A stretch of 64,000 bases of DNA, taken from contig JARZZO010000016.1 in NCBI GenBank assembly GCA_030544215.1, forward strand, positions 37,594,001-37,658,000, in the 5' to 3' direction. The notes under the pieces are model-generated. The model made no database searches. It had not been told where the DNA came from and saw only the letters and a list, made by a program, of their open reading frames with translations. This document shows, one piece after another, positions 11,851 through 24,313 of this stretch. Source of the stretch: Zantedeschia hybrid cultivar. Lineage: Eukaryota; Streptophyta; Magnoliopsida; Alismatales; Araceae. The translations under genes and the position numbers were made by a program. Within the stretch, counting starts at the first letter, position 1, and every line of letters begins with the position of its first letter.

Positions 11851-12999
11851 CTAAAGGTAGTACTTCTTAAGATACAGACTGTTCCAAGAGTGAGTTAACT
11901 CTTGCCCTTCTACATTAACTAATCGATAGGCATTACCAGGGAAAGTATGCGATATGACATATGGTCCTTCCCAGTTGGGTTGGAGCTTAGAATGCGGACC
12001 ACCAGGATTTACAAAGATTCTTTTTACAACCATTTCACCAACTTTAAACTTTCGTTCAATGACCTTCTTTTGGTAAAAACGTGCTAATCTGTTCTGATAT
12101 ACTCTTGCGTAATTAGCTGCTGACCATCTTTTCTCATCTAAAAGTTCCAATTGAGAAAGGAGTGCTGAACGGTGCTCATCAATGGAGAATTCCTTGTTCA
12201 ATTGTACTCTTAATGACGGTATGAGGATCTCGTATGGAACTACCGCCTCTATTCCAAATATTAAGGAATAAGGAGTTTGCCCAGTGGATGTGCGGATTGA
12301 AGTTAGGTATACCCATAGAGCCTCAACTAATTTTTCTGGCCAGTCCGAGAACTTGTTAGACTTATACGTTTTCTTGATAATTTTTATCAGAGTCTTGTTG
12401 GTTGCTTCTGCTTGGCCATTGCCTTACGGATAATAAGGAGATGAATGATGCAATGCAATTTTATACCTGTTGCAGAGGTCTTTCAGCTCTTGTGATATGA
12501 ACTACGGTCCATTGTCAATGACGATGGTGCTTGGAATTTCGAATCTGGTGATGATGTTCCTCATGATGAACTTGTAGACCATTGATGCTTTGATCTCCGT
12601 GTATGCTTCGACTTCCGCCCACTTGGTGAAATATTCCGTTACCGTAAGAATAAAAGATTTTTGTTTGGTAGCAGAATCAGGATAGGGGTCCAATGATGTC
12701 GAAAGCCTACATGGAGAAAGGCCATGGGGATGAAACAGGATGGAGTGATGATGCGGGAGAATGGATCTTGTCAGCATAAAGTTGGCACTTAGCACACCTA
12801 CAGACATACCCTACACAATCTTCTTCCATGGTTGGCCAAAGAATCCTTGTCTAAGGATTTTCTTTGATAGCATTTGTTCGTTAACATGGCCACCACAAAC
12901 TCCGGCATGAGCTCCTTCCATGATCTTCCAAAGCTCATCTTCGCCTAGACATCTCAAAGAGAACACCATCAAATCCACGTTTATATAGAGTTCCTCCAA
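11851..12999 (-). pseudogene. Tat gypsy pol, unit 1: integrase
   Basis: Read on the minus strand, the zinc-binding region AHAGVCGGHVNEQMLSKKIL is near 12900. The catalytic core follows (VTEYFTKWAE near 12620, DNGP near 12510), then GNGQAEATN near 12410. The C-terminal part at 11851-12201 contains VGEMVVKRIF, LQPNWEGPY and ends SWNSLYLKKYY, typical of Tat integrases. Stops replace glutamine after DNGP and in YYP*GNGQ. The first catalytic position is Glu (TEYF) where many gypsy integrases have Asp. A frame break separates the zinc finger and the core. It would join cDNA to host DNA in the nucleus; this copy is dead. Confidence 0.85.
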
Positions 13000-14315
13000 C
13001 TAAGGTGTATCTATGAGCAACTCTCCTGATAGTCCTTTTCTCCTTAGTAGTGGCTTCTTTAGAGTATGATTGATCTTCACAGTACTTAGCAATCTTATAA
13101 TACCATGGTTTATCCTCGCCTTCCAATTCTTCTTGCCAATTTAGCAACATGATTTCTCTCTTTTCTACAATATCCCCATCTCTAACCTTCTTTAGCAACT
13201 TCTCTTTAACCTTAAGGAATGAATGGTCTTTCACGGCAGGAGAAAGACGCCTATGAACAGTGATCGACTTAAATTGCCTGCTGATCGGAAAATTTAGGGA
13301 AGATGCGAGAGAAGCTAAGGCGTCAGCTAGAATATTCTGAATCCGAGGAACATAGACAAAGATCAGTTTGGTGAAAAGCTTGGCATAAGCTGAAGTGAGT
13401 TCCTGATAGGGTTTAAGCTTGGGGTCAAGGGTGCGATACTTAGTGAGCACTTGGCGAAGAATCAGTTGACTATCACCCACAATTCTCAGTTTGATGGCAC
13501 CATAGAGATGAGCGGCCTCGAGGCCAACAAGGAGAGCCTTATATTCAGTTATGTTGTTGGTGACATAGAAATCAAGTTGAAAGGCTTGTAGAATGGTGAT
13601 ACCTTCAGGTGATAGGAGAACAATGCCGATGCCCTTACCATGAATGATAGTTCAGAGCTCCGTCAAAATGTAGAGTCTACATATCATCATTGATTTTGTT
13701 TATGGACATCAGTTCCTCATCTGGAAACTCCGATCGGACCAGATCAAATCTAGGAAGAGGGTGATGAGCAAGATGTTCTGATATGGCATAGCCTTTGATT
13801 GCTTTCTGCTGAATGTAAGTGATATCAAATTGGGATAGAAAGCTTTGCCAACGTGCTAACCTATCAGTGAGGACGGATCTCTCAAGAAGAAACTTAATGG
13901 GATTCATTCTAGCGATGAGATGAACTTCATGTGCCAGAAAATAATGCTTCAACTTTTGAACTACCCATACAAGTGCTGCACATGTTTTCTCCATCGCCGT
14001 ATATCTTTGTTCCGCGGGGTTGAGAAGTTTGGAGAGATAATAGGCTGCCCTCTCCTTTCCTTCTTCATCTTCTTATGCTAAGACAGCTCCCACCGCATCA
14101 TCCAGAACAGAAATATATAGAATCAAAGGTTTATCTGGAGATGGCGATCTCAAGATAGGAGGACTTGTCAAATAATCCTTTAATCCATTAAATGCCTCTT
14201 GACACTTATCGTCCCAATCAAACTTGACTCCGGACGTACTAAGCTCGTAAAACGGCTTACATCTTTGTGAGTGCTGGGAGACAAAGCGGCGGATAAACTG
14301 CAACCTTTCGATCAA
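12935..14315 (-). pseudogene. Tat gypsy pol, unit 1: RNase H and second (archaeal-like) RNase H
   Basis: The first RNase H follows RT (KFDWDDKCQEAF, LILYISVLDDAVGAVLA, AAYYLSKLL, MEKTCAALVW, DRLARWQSFLSQFDITY). A second RNase H-like domain comes after a linker (TLHFDGAL near 13660, MGDSQLILRQVL near 13470, ADALASLAS near 13330). Two RNase H domains in this order are characteristic of the Tat lineage. Stops include A*EDEEGK at about 14075 (Gln in unit 2) and DDM*TLHF at about 13677 (Trp in unit 2). The stretch 13480-13676 is frameshifted. These domains would remove the RNA strand during reverse transcription in the cytoplasm. Confidence 0.85.
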
Positions 14316-15389
14316 TCATCTTAATTCTTTCAAGTTCTTGGAAGGTGGCATTTCTCTAATAGCCCTTGCCTTGTTGGGATCAATCTCAATACCCCGTTTA
14401 CTTACAATAAATCCTAATAATTTTCCTGATGATACTCTGAATACACACTTCTTGGAATTCATCTTCAATTGGTATTCTCTCGAGCTCTCTAAAACTTTTG
14501 CCAGAACATCAGCATGCTCAGCTTTCGTCTTAGATTTCACCAACAGATCATCCACATGCACTTCTAAGTTAATGTGCATCATGTCATGGAATATCGCCAT
14601 CATGGATATCTGATAAGTGGCTCTAGCATTCTTCAGTCCAAAAGGCATGACGACATAACAATATGTTCCCCAAGGTGTGGTGAACGAGGTTTTCTCTTGG
14701 TCCTCTTCTGCCAACTTAATCTGATTATACCCTGAGAACCCATCCATAAATGACAATGTTTCATAACCAGCCGTCTTGTCAATGAGTACATCTATGTGAG
14801 GCAGTGGAAAGTCGTCTTTAGGACATGCCTGGTCCAAATCTCGGAAGTCAATACAAATTCTGACCTTCCCATCCCTTTTCATAACCGGGACTATGTTGGC
14901 CACCCATTGCGGATAGAGGACGACTCTTATAAACTTGGCTTTATGCAGCTTATCGACCTCTTCTTTCATTTTTAAAGCCATCTAAGGGTGGAATCTCTTT
15001 AATTTTTGTTTAATCGGGCTAACTCCATCTTTCAATGTCAATCTGTGTTCCACCAAGGAAGAATCTAGTCCTGGCATATCTTCAAAACTCCAGGCGAAAG
15101 TGTCCTTATAAGTTTTAAGAACTTGGACCACTGCCTCCTCGTCTACTTCAGACAGATTCTTACTGATGAGGACAACCTTAAGTTCATCTTCAGTTCCTAA
15201 ATTGATCTTTTTGGTAGGCTCCTCTACGGCAGCCGAGGGTTCATCAAATCTCTTCACTCCACTGACATACATCTCAGCCGCGTCCTCATCGTCTTCTCCT
15301 TCTTTAGTAATAGGGCCTTTCTCATGTAATAATTCATATACCCCGTACCCATCATCGACTAACTCATCAACTTCACAATCTTCTGGCAT
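14316..15389 (-). pseudogene. Tat gypsy pol, unit 1: reverse transcriptase
   Basis: On the minus strand, a linker (LISKNLSEVDEEAVVQVLK, DTFAWSFEDMPGLD, VEHRLTL) leads into RT. RT shows RVVLYPQWVANIVPV, RICIDFRDLDQACPKDDFPL, FMDGFSGYNQI, MPFGLKNARATYQ and the catalytic HVDDLLVKS (unit 2 has YVDD). GFIVSKRGIEIDP marks the thumb. One stop (FHP*MALK) replaces the Gln found in unit 2, and another follows LKELR. Length and order match Ty3/gypsy RT. It copies element RNA into DNA. Confidence 0.9.
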
Positions 15390-15983
15390 ATGAATTGGAT
15401 TTTCTAATAGCTAAGGGATAGGGATCTAAAAACAAGAAAGGCATCTTAGAGGTAAGTCCTGGAGGTATCTATTTGGAACTCGTCTATCCTTAGATTTCCT
15501 AAACTCCCTAACCTAATTAACCCACTTAGAACTAGACTCCCTATCCTGACCTAATGAGGACAAAGAAGGATAAAATTCAAGGGGTACAGGAGGGAATACA
15601 GGTGAATCCTCCCGTAAGGAAGGACAAAGCAGATCTAGAAGAGAATCCTGCCCGAATGACCCACGTGATGGGGTACAATCGGAAAAGTATGAGGTTTCCT
15701 CAACGAGGATCTAGGAGGAAGAAGTTGCCGAATTGACATTTTTTTTTTTTTTGGAATTATTTGTGTTTATTATAAAGCAAGAATGGATGTAAGTAGGGAG
15801 AGAATGAAGTGTGGGAGGTAGCAGTACCAGTGCCCACGGATTAGGGGGATCATACAACAGTACGTCCCAGATCAAATCGTAAATTCTCTCAAGATCGAGA
15901 GGAATATGAGGAACAAGGTCTTGGGGGGACAGAGTAACAATAATGGGCAGAGCCCGCGGGATATCTTCAGTAATGACCCGCGA
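15390..15983 (-). other. pol linker without recognisable domain
   Basis: The region lies between the G-patch part and RT of unit 1. No domain is visible on either strand. A T-run at 15738-15751 and several frame breaks suggest local decay or a small insertion. The + strand frame at 15554-15736 has no family features. Confidence 0.4.
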
Positions 15984-16727
15984 CTAAGTCGCAGTTAGGA
16001 GTAGGGTGCGGAACAGAGTGTGGAGGGTGAAAACATGGGAAGGATAAGTTCCCCTCCAGAGAAGATCAGTGGTGAATCCGGTTTCATAAAGGTCATCTGG
16101 CTCCCCTTCATCAGTCTCTTCAGTCAGCAAAATCCTTTTATCAAAGATGGCCCCGGGTCTTTCAATTAATTCATCTATCAGTAGTGGCCACTTTGGTTCC
16201 GATGGATTTAAGAATAGTATGTTCAATGCAATATACAAGTCCCATATGTCAAACTAGCGGTACCACTCACATTCTGGATCTTGAGTCTTCCTCTTCTTCA
16301 TCGGCCGCAGAGCCTCTAAAGACTGGTATGTCAACAGTTGTGAACAATGTCTAGCCAAATCTTTCCCATATATATCATGCAAGTCAAAATGGGAAGTAAT
16401 CACTATTGTATTATTGTGATTATGTTGAATCACGGGCCCTTTAACAAAATGAGTGGACAAGGTCTAAGTCAGGGGATCCCAATTTTCCTTGCAGGGGGTG
16501 ACCATTGTTTTCCATATCTTCTGACCATCTTCACCTTCTTGTTGTTCCACAATATTATGCCTCACTTTCTCTGGCCTGTAGCCTAGGCTGCTGCCAGATA
16601 CCCTTCTCTCATCTGCCACTAGTTTAATTCTTCCTTGCAACTGGGTGCCCAGACCCTTTCCAAGTTGATATCCCACCTTCAGCATGATGTTCCAACCTGG
16701 GGTGTTCATGGATTTACTCTGCTTCAC
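15984..16727 (-). pseudogene. Tat gypsy pol, unit 1: G-patch-like segment and acidic linker
   Basis: The minus-strand segment at 16464-16727 reads MLKVGYQLGKGLGTQLQGR, then SSLGYRP. The GYxxGKGLGxxxQG pattern is a G-patch motif, an RNA-binding element often found after the protease in Tat-type and some retroviral polyproteins. The rest (16254-16460 and 15984-16238) is acidic linker with breaks. It follows the protease directly and so keeps the expected order. Confidence 0.65.
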
Positions 16728-16739
16728 TGCATCGATTGG

Positions 16740-17888
16740 CTAAGATGTAGGTATGGTATGCTTAAAGGGACCTGCCGAAAGGATGTAGGTTTGGCACAAG
16801 GAGATGGCTTGCCTTTGAGCAGTCGGAAGACCTGGATTTGGGCTCATATTCAGCGAGTGGGTTGCAGCAAGGATAGGCATACTAGTGACTTTGATGATAC
16901 GTCCTTTGTAAGGGAACTTGAGGCATTGGTGGTTCGTTGATGGAATCGCCTCAAGTGACTTGATGTAAGGACGGCCGAGTATGCCTTTTAGTGAAGGGTC
17001 GATCTGGAGGATATGAAATTCGACTTCAGTACGGCAAGTAGGGCCTAACTCTACCTTTAAATAGACTATGCCCAGAGGGGAATGGGTAGAGTTATCATAG
17101 GCTGTGACAAAAATGGGAGAAGGCAGCCATTTTTCTTTCAGGACTCCACAGAGCTCTAAAGTTCTTGGTGGTAACACATTGATAGATGCCCCAGTATCTA
17201 CTAGACATGTATCCACAGCCTTTCTACATATGTTGACAGTTATACTTAACACCATGCTCCTTGTTGCCAACGGTGCCAGTTCAGAAGTATGGAAGGATAT
17301 AGGGGGCTGATCCCCCTGAGGGACCAACAATGCGGTGATCTTTTCTACTGGCACATCTTCATTGACCATTACTCGTTGTAGGTAGTCCATCAAGGCTTCT
17401 TGATGGATCTTGGATCTCTTGATCAGCTCTAATATAGAAATGTGTGCCAGTGTTCTATCCAGCTGTTTCAACAAATCATAGTGAGTACCATGTGTACTTT
17501 CTTCATTTTGGACTTCTTCTATCGGTTGTGATGGGCCATATCGTACCGTAGACTGGGGGAACACTTTGTTAAATATTTTGCCGCTTCGGAGCGCATGTTC
17601 TTCAATGGTGAAAGCTCCAGGCGTTATCTTGAGCACTGCCGTGTTGAGGAGCGGTCTGGAGGGTGTGATGGTTTGGTAAGAGGGTGTTGGTGGGTTATTT
17701 GATGGAGGTAAGTGGACTCGGAAGAGCGGTTTGGAGGGTCGTGGGTGTGGATGAATGGATAATGGTGACGGGTTATTTAGTGAAGGTACTGTGCGGATGA
17801 GCGGTTTAAAGGGTTGTGTGAGACGGGGGTGAGTAGTTGTTGTAGGTGATGTAGGGAATGGTATGCGGAGTAATAGTTTAGATGGCAT
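16740..17888 (-). pseudogene. Tat gypsy, unit 1: gag C-terminal linker and aspartic protease
   Basis: An open frame of 382 residues. Residues 1-100 are a proline-rich linker made of degenerate repeats (PLIRT, PLFRV, PSNNP). Then comes a gag/pol junction motif (THYDLLKQLDRTLAHISILELI) and the retropepsin: CLVDTGASINVLP with the catalytic Asp near 17196, and the flap and core region LGRPYIKSLEAIPS. It is open throughout and one of the best preserved parts of unit 1. The protease would cut the polyprotein inside the virus-like particle. The ATG is only the first Met in an open frame. The real product would be a gag-pol fusion. Confidence 0.85.
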
Positions 17889-18511
17889 GAGGGGTGTATA
17901 GTTGGTTTGCGGAGGATTGTTTGGTAAAGATATGGTGGTGGAGGGTGTAACGGGGTTAATGGAAATGGGTTGTGGTTTCGGTATGCGGAGGATGCGGCGA
18001 GGCGGTTGCTCGACAGTGCTTGATACATGACTTGTTGAATAGATAGAGGAAGAATCCTCTACTTTCCACTATTGCCCTCTACTAGTCTCAGACTGGCTAC
18101 CTGTCAAATTGGGGGCAATTTGGTTTTGATGTTCCGGCAGCGGGTTATGCACTATGTCCATACTCTGTGATGCTGCTTGCTGTACCGGAGCTCTTTGGAT
18201 TGGCTATTGCTGCTGTGGTGGCTGTGGCTGTTGTTGTTGTGGTCTTTTCGCCTTCAAGGCGACTATATACTTCTTCATCTCTTCCCAATCAATCCCTCCT
18301 TGATCATTGAGATCATGAATGTAATCCCGAAAGTGAAAGCAAGCATCTACTGTGTGTCCCGGTTGACAATGGAACACATAGTAATGGGACATGTCAACAT
18401 TTGGTGGCCAAACGACCCTTTCCTTTGGCAACACTAAGGCGTTAGCCGCCATAAGGGCATGGAATATATCCGTGAGGGATTTTGGTAATTGGGGGTATAC
18501 TGACCTTCTAT
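17889..18511 (-). pseudogene. Tat gypsy, unit 1: truncated gag
   Basis: On the minus strand, the segment near 18204-18510 encodes YPQLPKSLTDIFHALMAAN, then HYYVFHCQPGHTVDACFHF and DYIHDLNDQGGIDW, ending in a glutamine-rich tail. The pattern CQPGH...C followed by an IxDL..QG helix matches the gag C-terminus of Tat elements. The front of gag is missing. The frame upstream of about 18511 is already LTR sequence (compare 37000-37080), so a deletion fuses gag to the LTR. 17889-18203 is low-complexity, frameshifted linker. Confidence 0.7.
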
Positions 18512-19975
18512 AGCCTTGGGTCTTCAATGCTTTAATGGAAGAAGGAAGAAGAGGAAGAAGAAGTTCCAAGCCTTTGTCCACATTCTTCACCAAGAGAGCC
18601 TCCTTTCACCTTGATGGGAGCTTCAATCCTCCAATAGCCAACCTCTTTTGAAGGTCCAATGGGGTATGTATGTATAAGGGATGATTTGAGAGCAATTTGG
18701 CCTTCAAAGGGCTCTCCTACGGATCCAAACTACCATGGATAGACTTCAAAAAGTTAGAAGACTTTTCAACTACGGAGACCAGATAATCTCAGCCAGAACA
18801 CACTTATCAATAAATCCTTTAAATCGCATCGTCCATCAACGACGTCATTTAGCTAATTAGAGGGGCTAAAATAGAAAGAAAATCCAGAAGGAAAGTGTAA
18901 AAAATTAGGAAACTTAAAATACATCGTCCATGAAAGATGTCATTTAGTTAATTAGGAAATTAACTCGAATTTAAATTGAAACTCGAGACGGATTAAAAAA
19001 CCTAAATGGCGTCGTCTATATGCGATGTCATTTAGTTAAATCTATCTTGATTAAGGAATTTATGTTTGAATTGATTTCGGCTAGAAATCTAAACGACGTC
19101 GGCTATGGTCGACGTCAATCAACGAAATTCTAAAAAAAATCAATAAAAATTAATTAATGATTAAAAATCAGACTATTTCGAAACATTATAATTATGACAT
19201 GAAATTTACTCAGTTTGAAGTCAAAATTAGCATGTCTATAGCTACCCCACTTTGACATTGTCTTTGCAAATGAGTGAAGTGAAATTGAATGAACAATGGT
19301 AAATGGAATGAAATGGAACGAATTGAAAAGGTGATGTCAAGGTATGATGAGACACGCTCTCAACATTACATGATGAGAATCTTTTTCAAAATGATCAATG
19401 AAGCGCTCAAAGAGATTAATAGAATCAATCCTGTCTAGGTGAGATAGACAAAGGAAACAAAATAAAGTCGATCAACCTCCATGAGGGAAAATATCTTACG
19501 TCACAAATCTTGCAGGTTTCACCATGGGGAGCGATTATCAACCAATGTGGACATGCTTCAACCATGATGGATCTTAAAAGGAAACAAAAAAATATGGGAT
19601 AAAGATCCACACAAGAGAGAATTCCAAGGATGTCTTTTAGAAACCCAAAGATAATTAAGAGATCAATTTAAAATAGAATATTTCATATCACGTTGGGACT
19701 AATTAGATCACTGGTCTAAAATTTAATCATTAACTAATTCTTACTACAATGATTTCAAAATCCTACATTATGCATTCTGGGCTAAAAATAAAATAAAATA
19801 AAATTAAAATATAAATTAATCAAAGATAATATTGCTAAACTATTATCGATGAGTTAAGACACTAGTTCTGCAATTCAGTGTTAAGCCGAAGCTCCTTTAT
19901 CTGCAAATCAAATACATAAGAGAATACAAGTGAATAGATAACCATAATACAGTGATCATAGTGAAACTCCATAGC
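18512..19975 (-). repeat. Tat-type LTR, copy 3 (shared by units 1 and 2, truncated at both ends)
   Basis: It begins at the gag fusion (tagccttgggtcttc) and matches 37003-37400 and onward, so the U5 end is lost. Four inverted repeats start at 18831, 18917, 19004 and 19091 (intervals 86, 87, 87). It loses similarity to the other copies near 19970 and passes into the 3' region of unit 2. It therefore lacks the right end and the antisense gene promoter. Confidence 0.65.
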
Positions 19976-21169
19976 ATCTTATTGTCCTCATATTCCGAAA
20001 TAGCTCTCTTCTGAATGCGTTCCGAACACAATTTCATCTCTTGTGTACCTATGACAAGTCGCTTGAACAAATTAGTATATATGTTATGGCTTAGCCCCTT
20101 GCTCGGTTAAGTAACCGACTACTTGATCCTATTCTTGGTAAAATGGTCAAGGGGCAAAGCCTTTATTTAATAAGGGAGAAATAAGTCAAAAGGAAATAAA
20201 TGCAGCAGGCAAGCAAACAAATGTTAACCGGAAATAAAAATACAACACACATATGTAACAAGTGGATGCATTTTTTTTTAAAATTTCAACATAATCAAAT
20301 GTTTATTTGGGATTTTGAAATATCTTTTTTTTTTTTTGAAATATCCATTTTTTTTGAAATTATCCATCTTTTTTGGAATTTTTGAAATATCCATCTTTAT
20401 TTTTTTCGGATTTTTGAAATATCCATCTTTTTGGGATTTTGACATATCTATTTTTTTTTCTGGATTTTGAAATTTTTTTTTTTTTAAAATGAACTTAGCC
20501 TTAAGACCAGCAAGGTACTTGGATCAAAAGAGCTTACTTGTTTGTTATCTTAATTTCCTAATCATTCTTCAATACCCTAGTATAGGTTCATCATACTTCT
20601 ATTATGCTTATGTTCATGATCCCATTCGATGATCTTACCCTTAGTCAACTTAAGCCATTCCTTAAGCTTGGAGTACGCCCCTTAGGGAGAAGGGAAGAAA
20701 TGGTCTAGAAAGCTCACGAGCGGGTTCTTGAGACCCAGAAAGATGTCCTTTCTTCACCCTATTGTCTGTTGGGGTTCGATCATTTTCACTTTTTGGGATA
20801 TTTTTTATTTGAACTTACGCCCTTTTTATTTGGATATTTGGCCTTTGATTTGACTTTGTGGCCTTTTTTGTATTTGACTTTTGCCTTTTGCTTTTTGGGA
20901 CGGATCTTTTGATTTTTCCCGTCTTTTTTTATAACGGCCTCCTACTAAGACGGCGGGTATTTTCAGTAGCTTATCGTAGGCCTCGTTCCTACATCGTGAT
21001 CTGAGAAAGAAAGAATAGGTTGCACCTTACACTCTTAGTCAGGCTTCACCCTTCCTTGGACTTTACATCGTGCGCCTAAATTAGACTATCAAAGACTAAA
21101 GAGGGAATTTCGGATTTCAACCTTTCTGACCCCACTGGTCTTTGCACCATGCCAGTTGACGCACTTAAT
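19976..21169 (-). other. 3' non-coding region of Tat unit 2
   Basis: It is homologous to 10590-11850 of unit 1 in the same order: a conserved block (near 20090-20180), a tandem repeat, and a conserved segment around 20500-20790. Antisense genes 1 and 2 are absent between LTR copy 3 and this region, so unit 2 has lost about 5 kb here. No gene is seen. Confidence 0.6.
20290..20480. repeat. degenerate short tandem repeat in unit 2
   Basis: Several copies of a TTTTGAAATATCCATCTTTT-like unit alternate with T-runs. Same location as 10845-11075 in unit 1, but the core has changed from ATTCAA to ATCCAT. Confidence 0.7.
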
Positions 21170-22761
21170 CTAAGGGTAGTATTTCTTAAGATATAAACCA
21201 TTCCAAGGATAAGATAGTTCTTGACCTTCTGCGTTGACCAATCTATAAGCATTACCAGGAAAAACATTCTTTACAACATATGAACCCTCCCAGTTGGGTT
21301 GGAGTTTAAAACGAGGACCACCAGGTTTTACAAAAATTCTTTTAATCACCATTTCACTGACTTTGAACTTTCTTTCAATACTTTCTTTTGGTAAAAATGT
21401 GCGAGATTATTCTGATATACTCGTGCATGATTATCAGCTGACCATCTCTTCTTGTCTAAAAATTCCGATTGAGCGAGGAGTGCAAAGCGATGTTCATCAA
21501 GAGAAAACTCCTTGTTCAATTATATTCTCAATGACGGAATGAAGACTTCGTATGGATCTACCACCTCCATTCCGAATGTCAAGGAATATGGAGTTTGCCT
21601 AGTGGGAGTGCGGACTGAAGTTCGGTAGGCCCATAACTTTTACGGCTAATCTGTATATTTGTTAGACTTACATGTTTTCTTAATGATTTTAATCAAGGTT
21701 TTATTAGTGGCCTCTACTTGGCCATTGCCCTATGGATAATATAGAGATGAATGATGCAATGCAATTTTATACTTGTTGCAGAGGTCCTTCAGTTCTTATG
21801 AAAAGAATTGCGATCCATTGTCGGTGACGATGATACTTGGAACTCATAATCTGGTGATGATATTCTTCATGATGAATTTGCATACTATTGACGCTTTGAT
21901 TTCCGTGTAAGCTTCAGCTTCCGCCCATTTGGTGAAGTACTCCGTTGCCATGAGTTGTTTGATTGAGGAGTTGGGATCACCAAGGAGACCAATGATGTCA
22001 AATGCCCATATAGAGAAAGGCCATGGGGAGGACAGAGGATGGAGTGAAGATGCAGGGGAATGGATTTTGTCAGCATGAAGTTAACACATGGCACGCCTAC
22101 GAACATACTTTACACAATCTTCTTCCATAGTTGGCCAGTAATATTCTTGTCTAAGGATTGTCTTTGATAACATCTGTCTATTGACATGGCTATCACAAAC
22201 TCCAGCATGAGCTCCTTCTATGATCTTCCGAAGCTCATCTTCATCCAAACATCTCAGAAGAACACCATCAAGTCCACGTCTATATAACTCCCCTTCAACT
22301 TGGGTGTATCTTTGAGCAATTCTCCTGATAGCCCTTTTCTCCTCAGCAGTGGCTTCTTTAAGGTAAGATTGATCTTCACAGTATTTGGCAATCTCATAAT
22401 ACCATGGCTTTTCCTCGTCTTTCATTTCTTCCTGTAATTCTAGCAACATAATCTCTCTCTTCTCCACAATGTCTCCATCCTTAACCTTCTTCAACAGTTT
22501 CTCCTTAATATTAAAAAGGAAGGGTCCTCTACAGCAGGAGAGAGGCACCTATGAACAATGATTGATTCGAAATGTCTATTGATTGGGAAATCCAGAGAAG
22601 ATGCAAGAGAAGCTAGAGCATCAACTAGAATATTCTGATTCCCAGAAATATGGACGAAGATCAATTTAGTGAAAAGCTTGGGATAGGCTGAAGTAAGTTC
22701 TTGATATGGTTTGAGCTTGGGGTCAATAGTGCGATATTTGGTGAGCACTTGGTGAAAAATT
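21170..22761 (-). pseudogene. Tat gypsy pol, unit 2: integrase and part of the second RNase H (left half)
   Basis: Minus-strand frames give the integrase end (MVIKRIFVKPGGPRFKLQPN, WNGLYLKKYYP), the core (ATEYFTKWAE near 21935) and the zinc finger (AHAGVCDSHVNRQMLSKTIL, then a YWPTMEEDC block near 22130). Upstream lies the RNase H tail (LTKYRTIDPKLKPYQELTSA). Unlike unit 1, the zinc finger and following linker are still open (22081-22548). The sequence stops at AAATT (22757-22761), where element A is inserted, and resumes at 34678. Confidence 0.85.
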
Positions 22762-24312
22762 TGTTAGTTTTAGGTGGCCTACAAGCCAATCTGACTATGT
22801 AAATCTCGTTCATTTATTAATAAAATGGCATAATATTCATTGTGTAAATCGCATTAATTATCGTTTCATAATGAAGTCCGTGAATATGTGCTATAGTGAT
22901 CGGATTATTATGAGATCATACTAATGAGACTGATCACTTAAACACACATATTCTTAATTGTTCCTAGTCGGAGGATATCCGAGAAGGACATCAGATATTC
23001 GGTTAGACTAGTATAGATTACTCCTGCTCATATGATGAGGGTGACTGATCTCATAAGTCACTTGTGTGGAGACACTAAGGCGAATCGATAGGTGCTCATT
23101 GGAGAATGAGTTCACTGAACTGATCCGACTGAATCGCTTGATGGTATTGTACCTCACTGTCAACCAGCTTGATTCTATTGTCGCAGTTGCGTGAATGGTC
23201 CTCGGACCTGAGACACCAAGGACACCTTGTCGGTGGACTTCTGTGCTTTGACCTTGGTTTACAAATCTGTAACCACAGGATTCTAATACGCCAATGATTA
23301 GGTACAACGGAATACCGTCAAAGGGAATTGTATGTCAATAAGGAATCATTCGCTATAGGTACTTAGAGAGAGAATGCTCTAAGAAGGATGCGCGAAAGTC
23401 CCTGGCCAGGGCGGACGATAATATCAGGAAAGGAGTTTTCCGATATTCATCAGCGGCATCCAATCCAAGTGAGTCGACCGGTTAGGGTTTGACAGCTCGC
23501 CATGCCCTGAGTTGACTCGACAACATTGTACGAATGAAGGATTATATCCATGCGGTAACTGTAGGCGGAAAGGTTCCAAGAGTGGGTTACTTAACCCCAA
23601 TACCTTCCGGGTTCACGCGGTGTTGCTTGGCACCCAACGTGATTGGAGGCCTGGTTGAATTCGATGTGCGACATCAATTCGATTGATTAATTAATTAATA
23701 AAGGGTTATTAATTGATTAATAAAGTCAGTGAGGAGTCACTGGGCTTGTTGGGCCATTAACTGGACTGGTATTTGGGCCTAGAGGGTCACACGCAAATGA
23801 TTCTGAAGGCGATGGATAAATAAGTGGGTTTTATATAAACCGGGGATTTTTACGAAAAGCCGCGCGGTTAGTATAAAACATATCGAACGGGCTGAGCAGG
23901 CCAAGCTGTTGCTAACCCTAGCCGCCCCTCCTCTGTTTCTCTCTCTCTTTGGCGTCCTGACAGATCCAGATCTGCTCCGCCGCTTCTCCGAATCCTGTTC
24001 GACGGGAAATCGTCCGCGCGTTGCGGCGATCGTTGCGGTGACCGGCGGAGGTTTCGTGGGCTGCGAAGAACGAGGAACGTGAGGATATCCGTTGCGAGGA
24101 GGATCGAGTGGACTTCGCTAGAGGTCGGGCGCTTGCGTGGCTTACGGTGTCGCACTGACGGAACCGAACGGTTGCGGATTCGAATCCACACACGGTGAGA
24201 ATCGATTATCCGATAATCGTAGTTTTTAGTTTTTCGAAACGGGAACGGATCGCTGTTTAATATTTTATTTTCCGCTGCGTGAGCGATCTGGAGAAACCCA
24301 AGAAACCCAATA
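22762..24312 (+). repeat. 5' LTR of copia element A
   Basis: It starts TGTTAGTTTTAGGTGG and matches 33120-34672 almost base for base. TATA-like TTATATAAAC lies at 23831-23840. The last two bases are TA (CCCAATA), whereas the 3' LTR ends in CA. The primer site follows immediately. Confidence 0.95.
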
Positions 24313-24313
24313 G

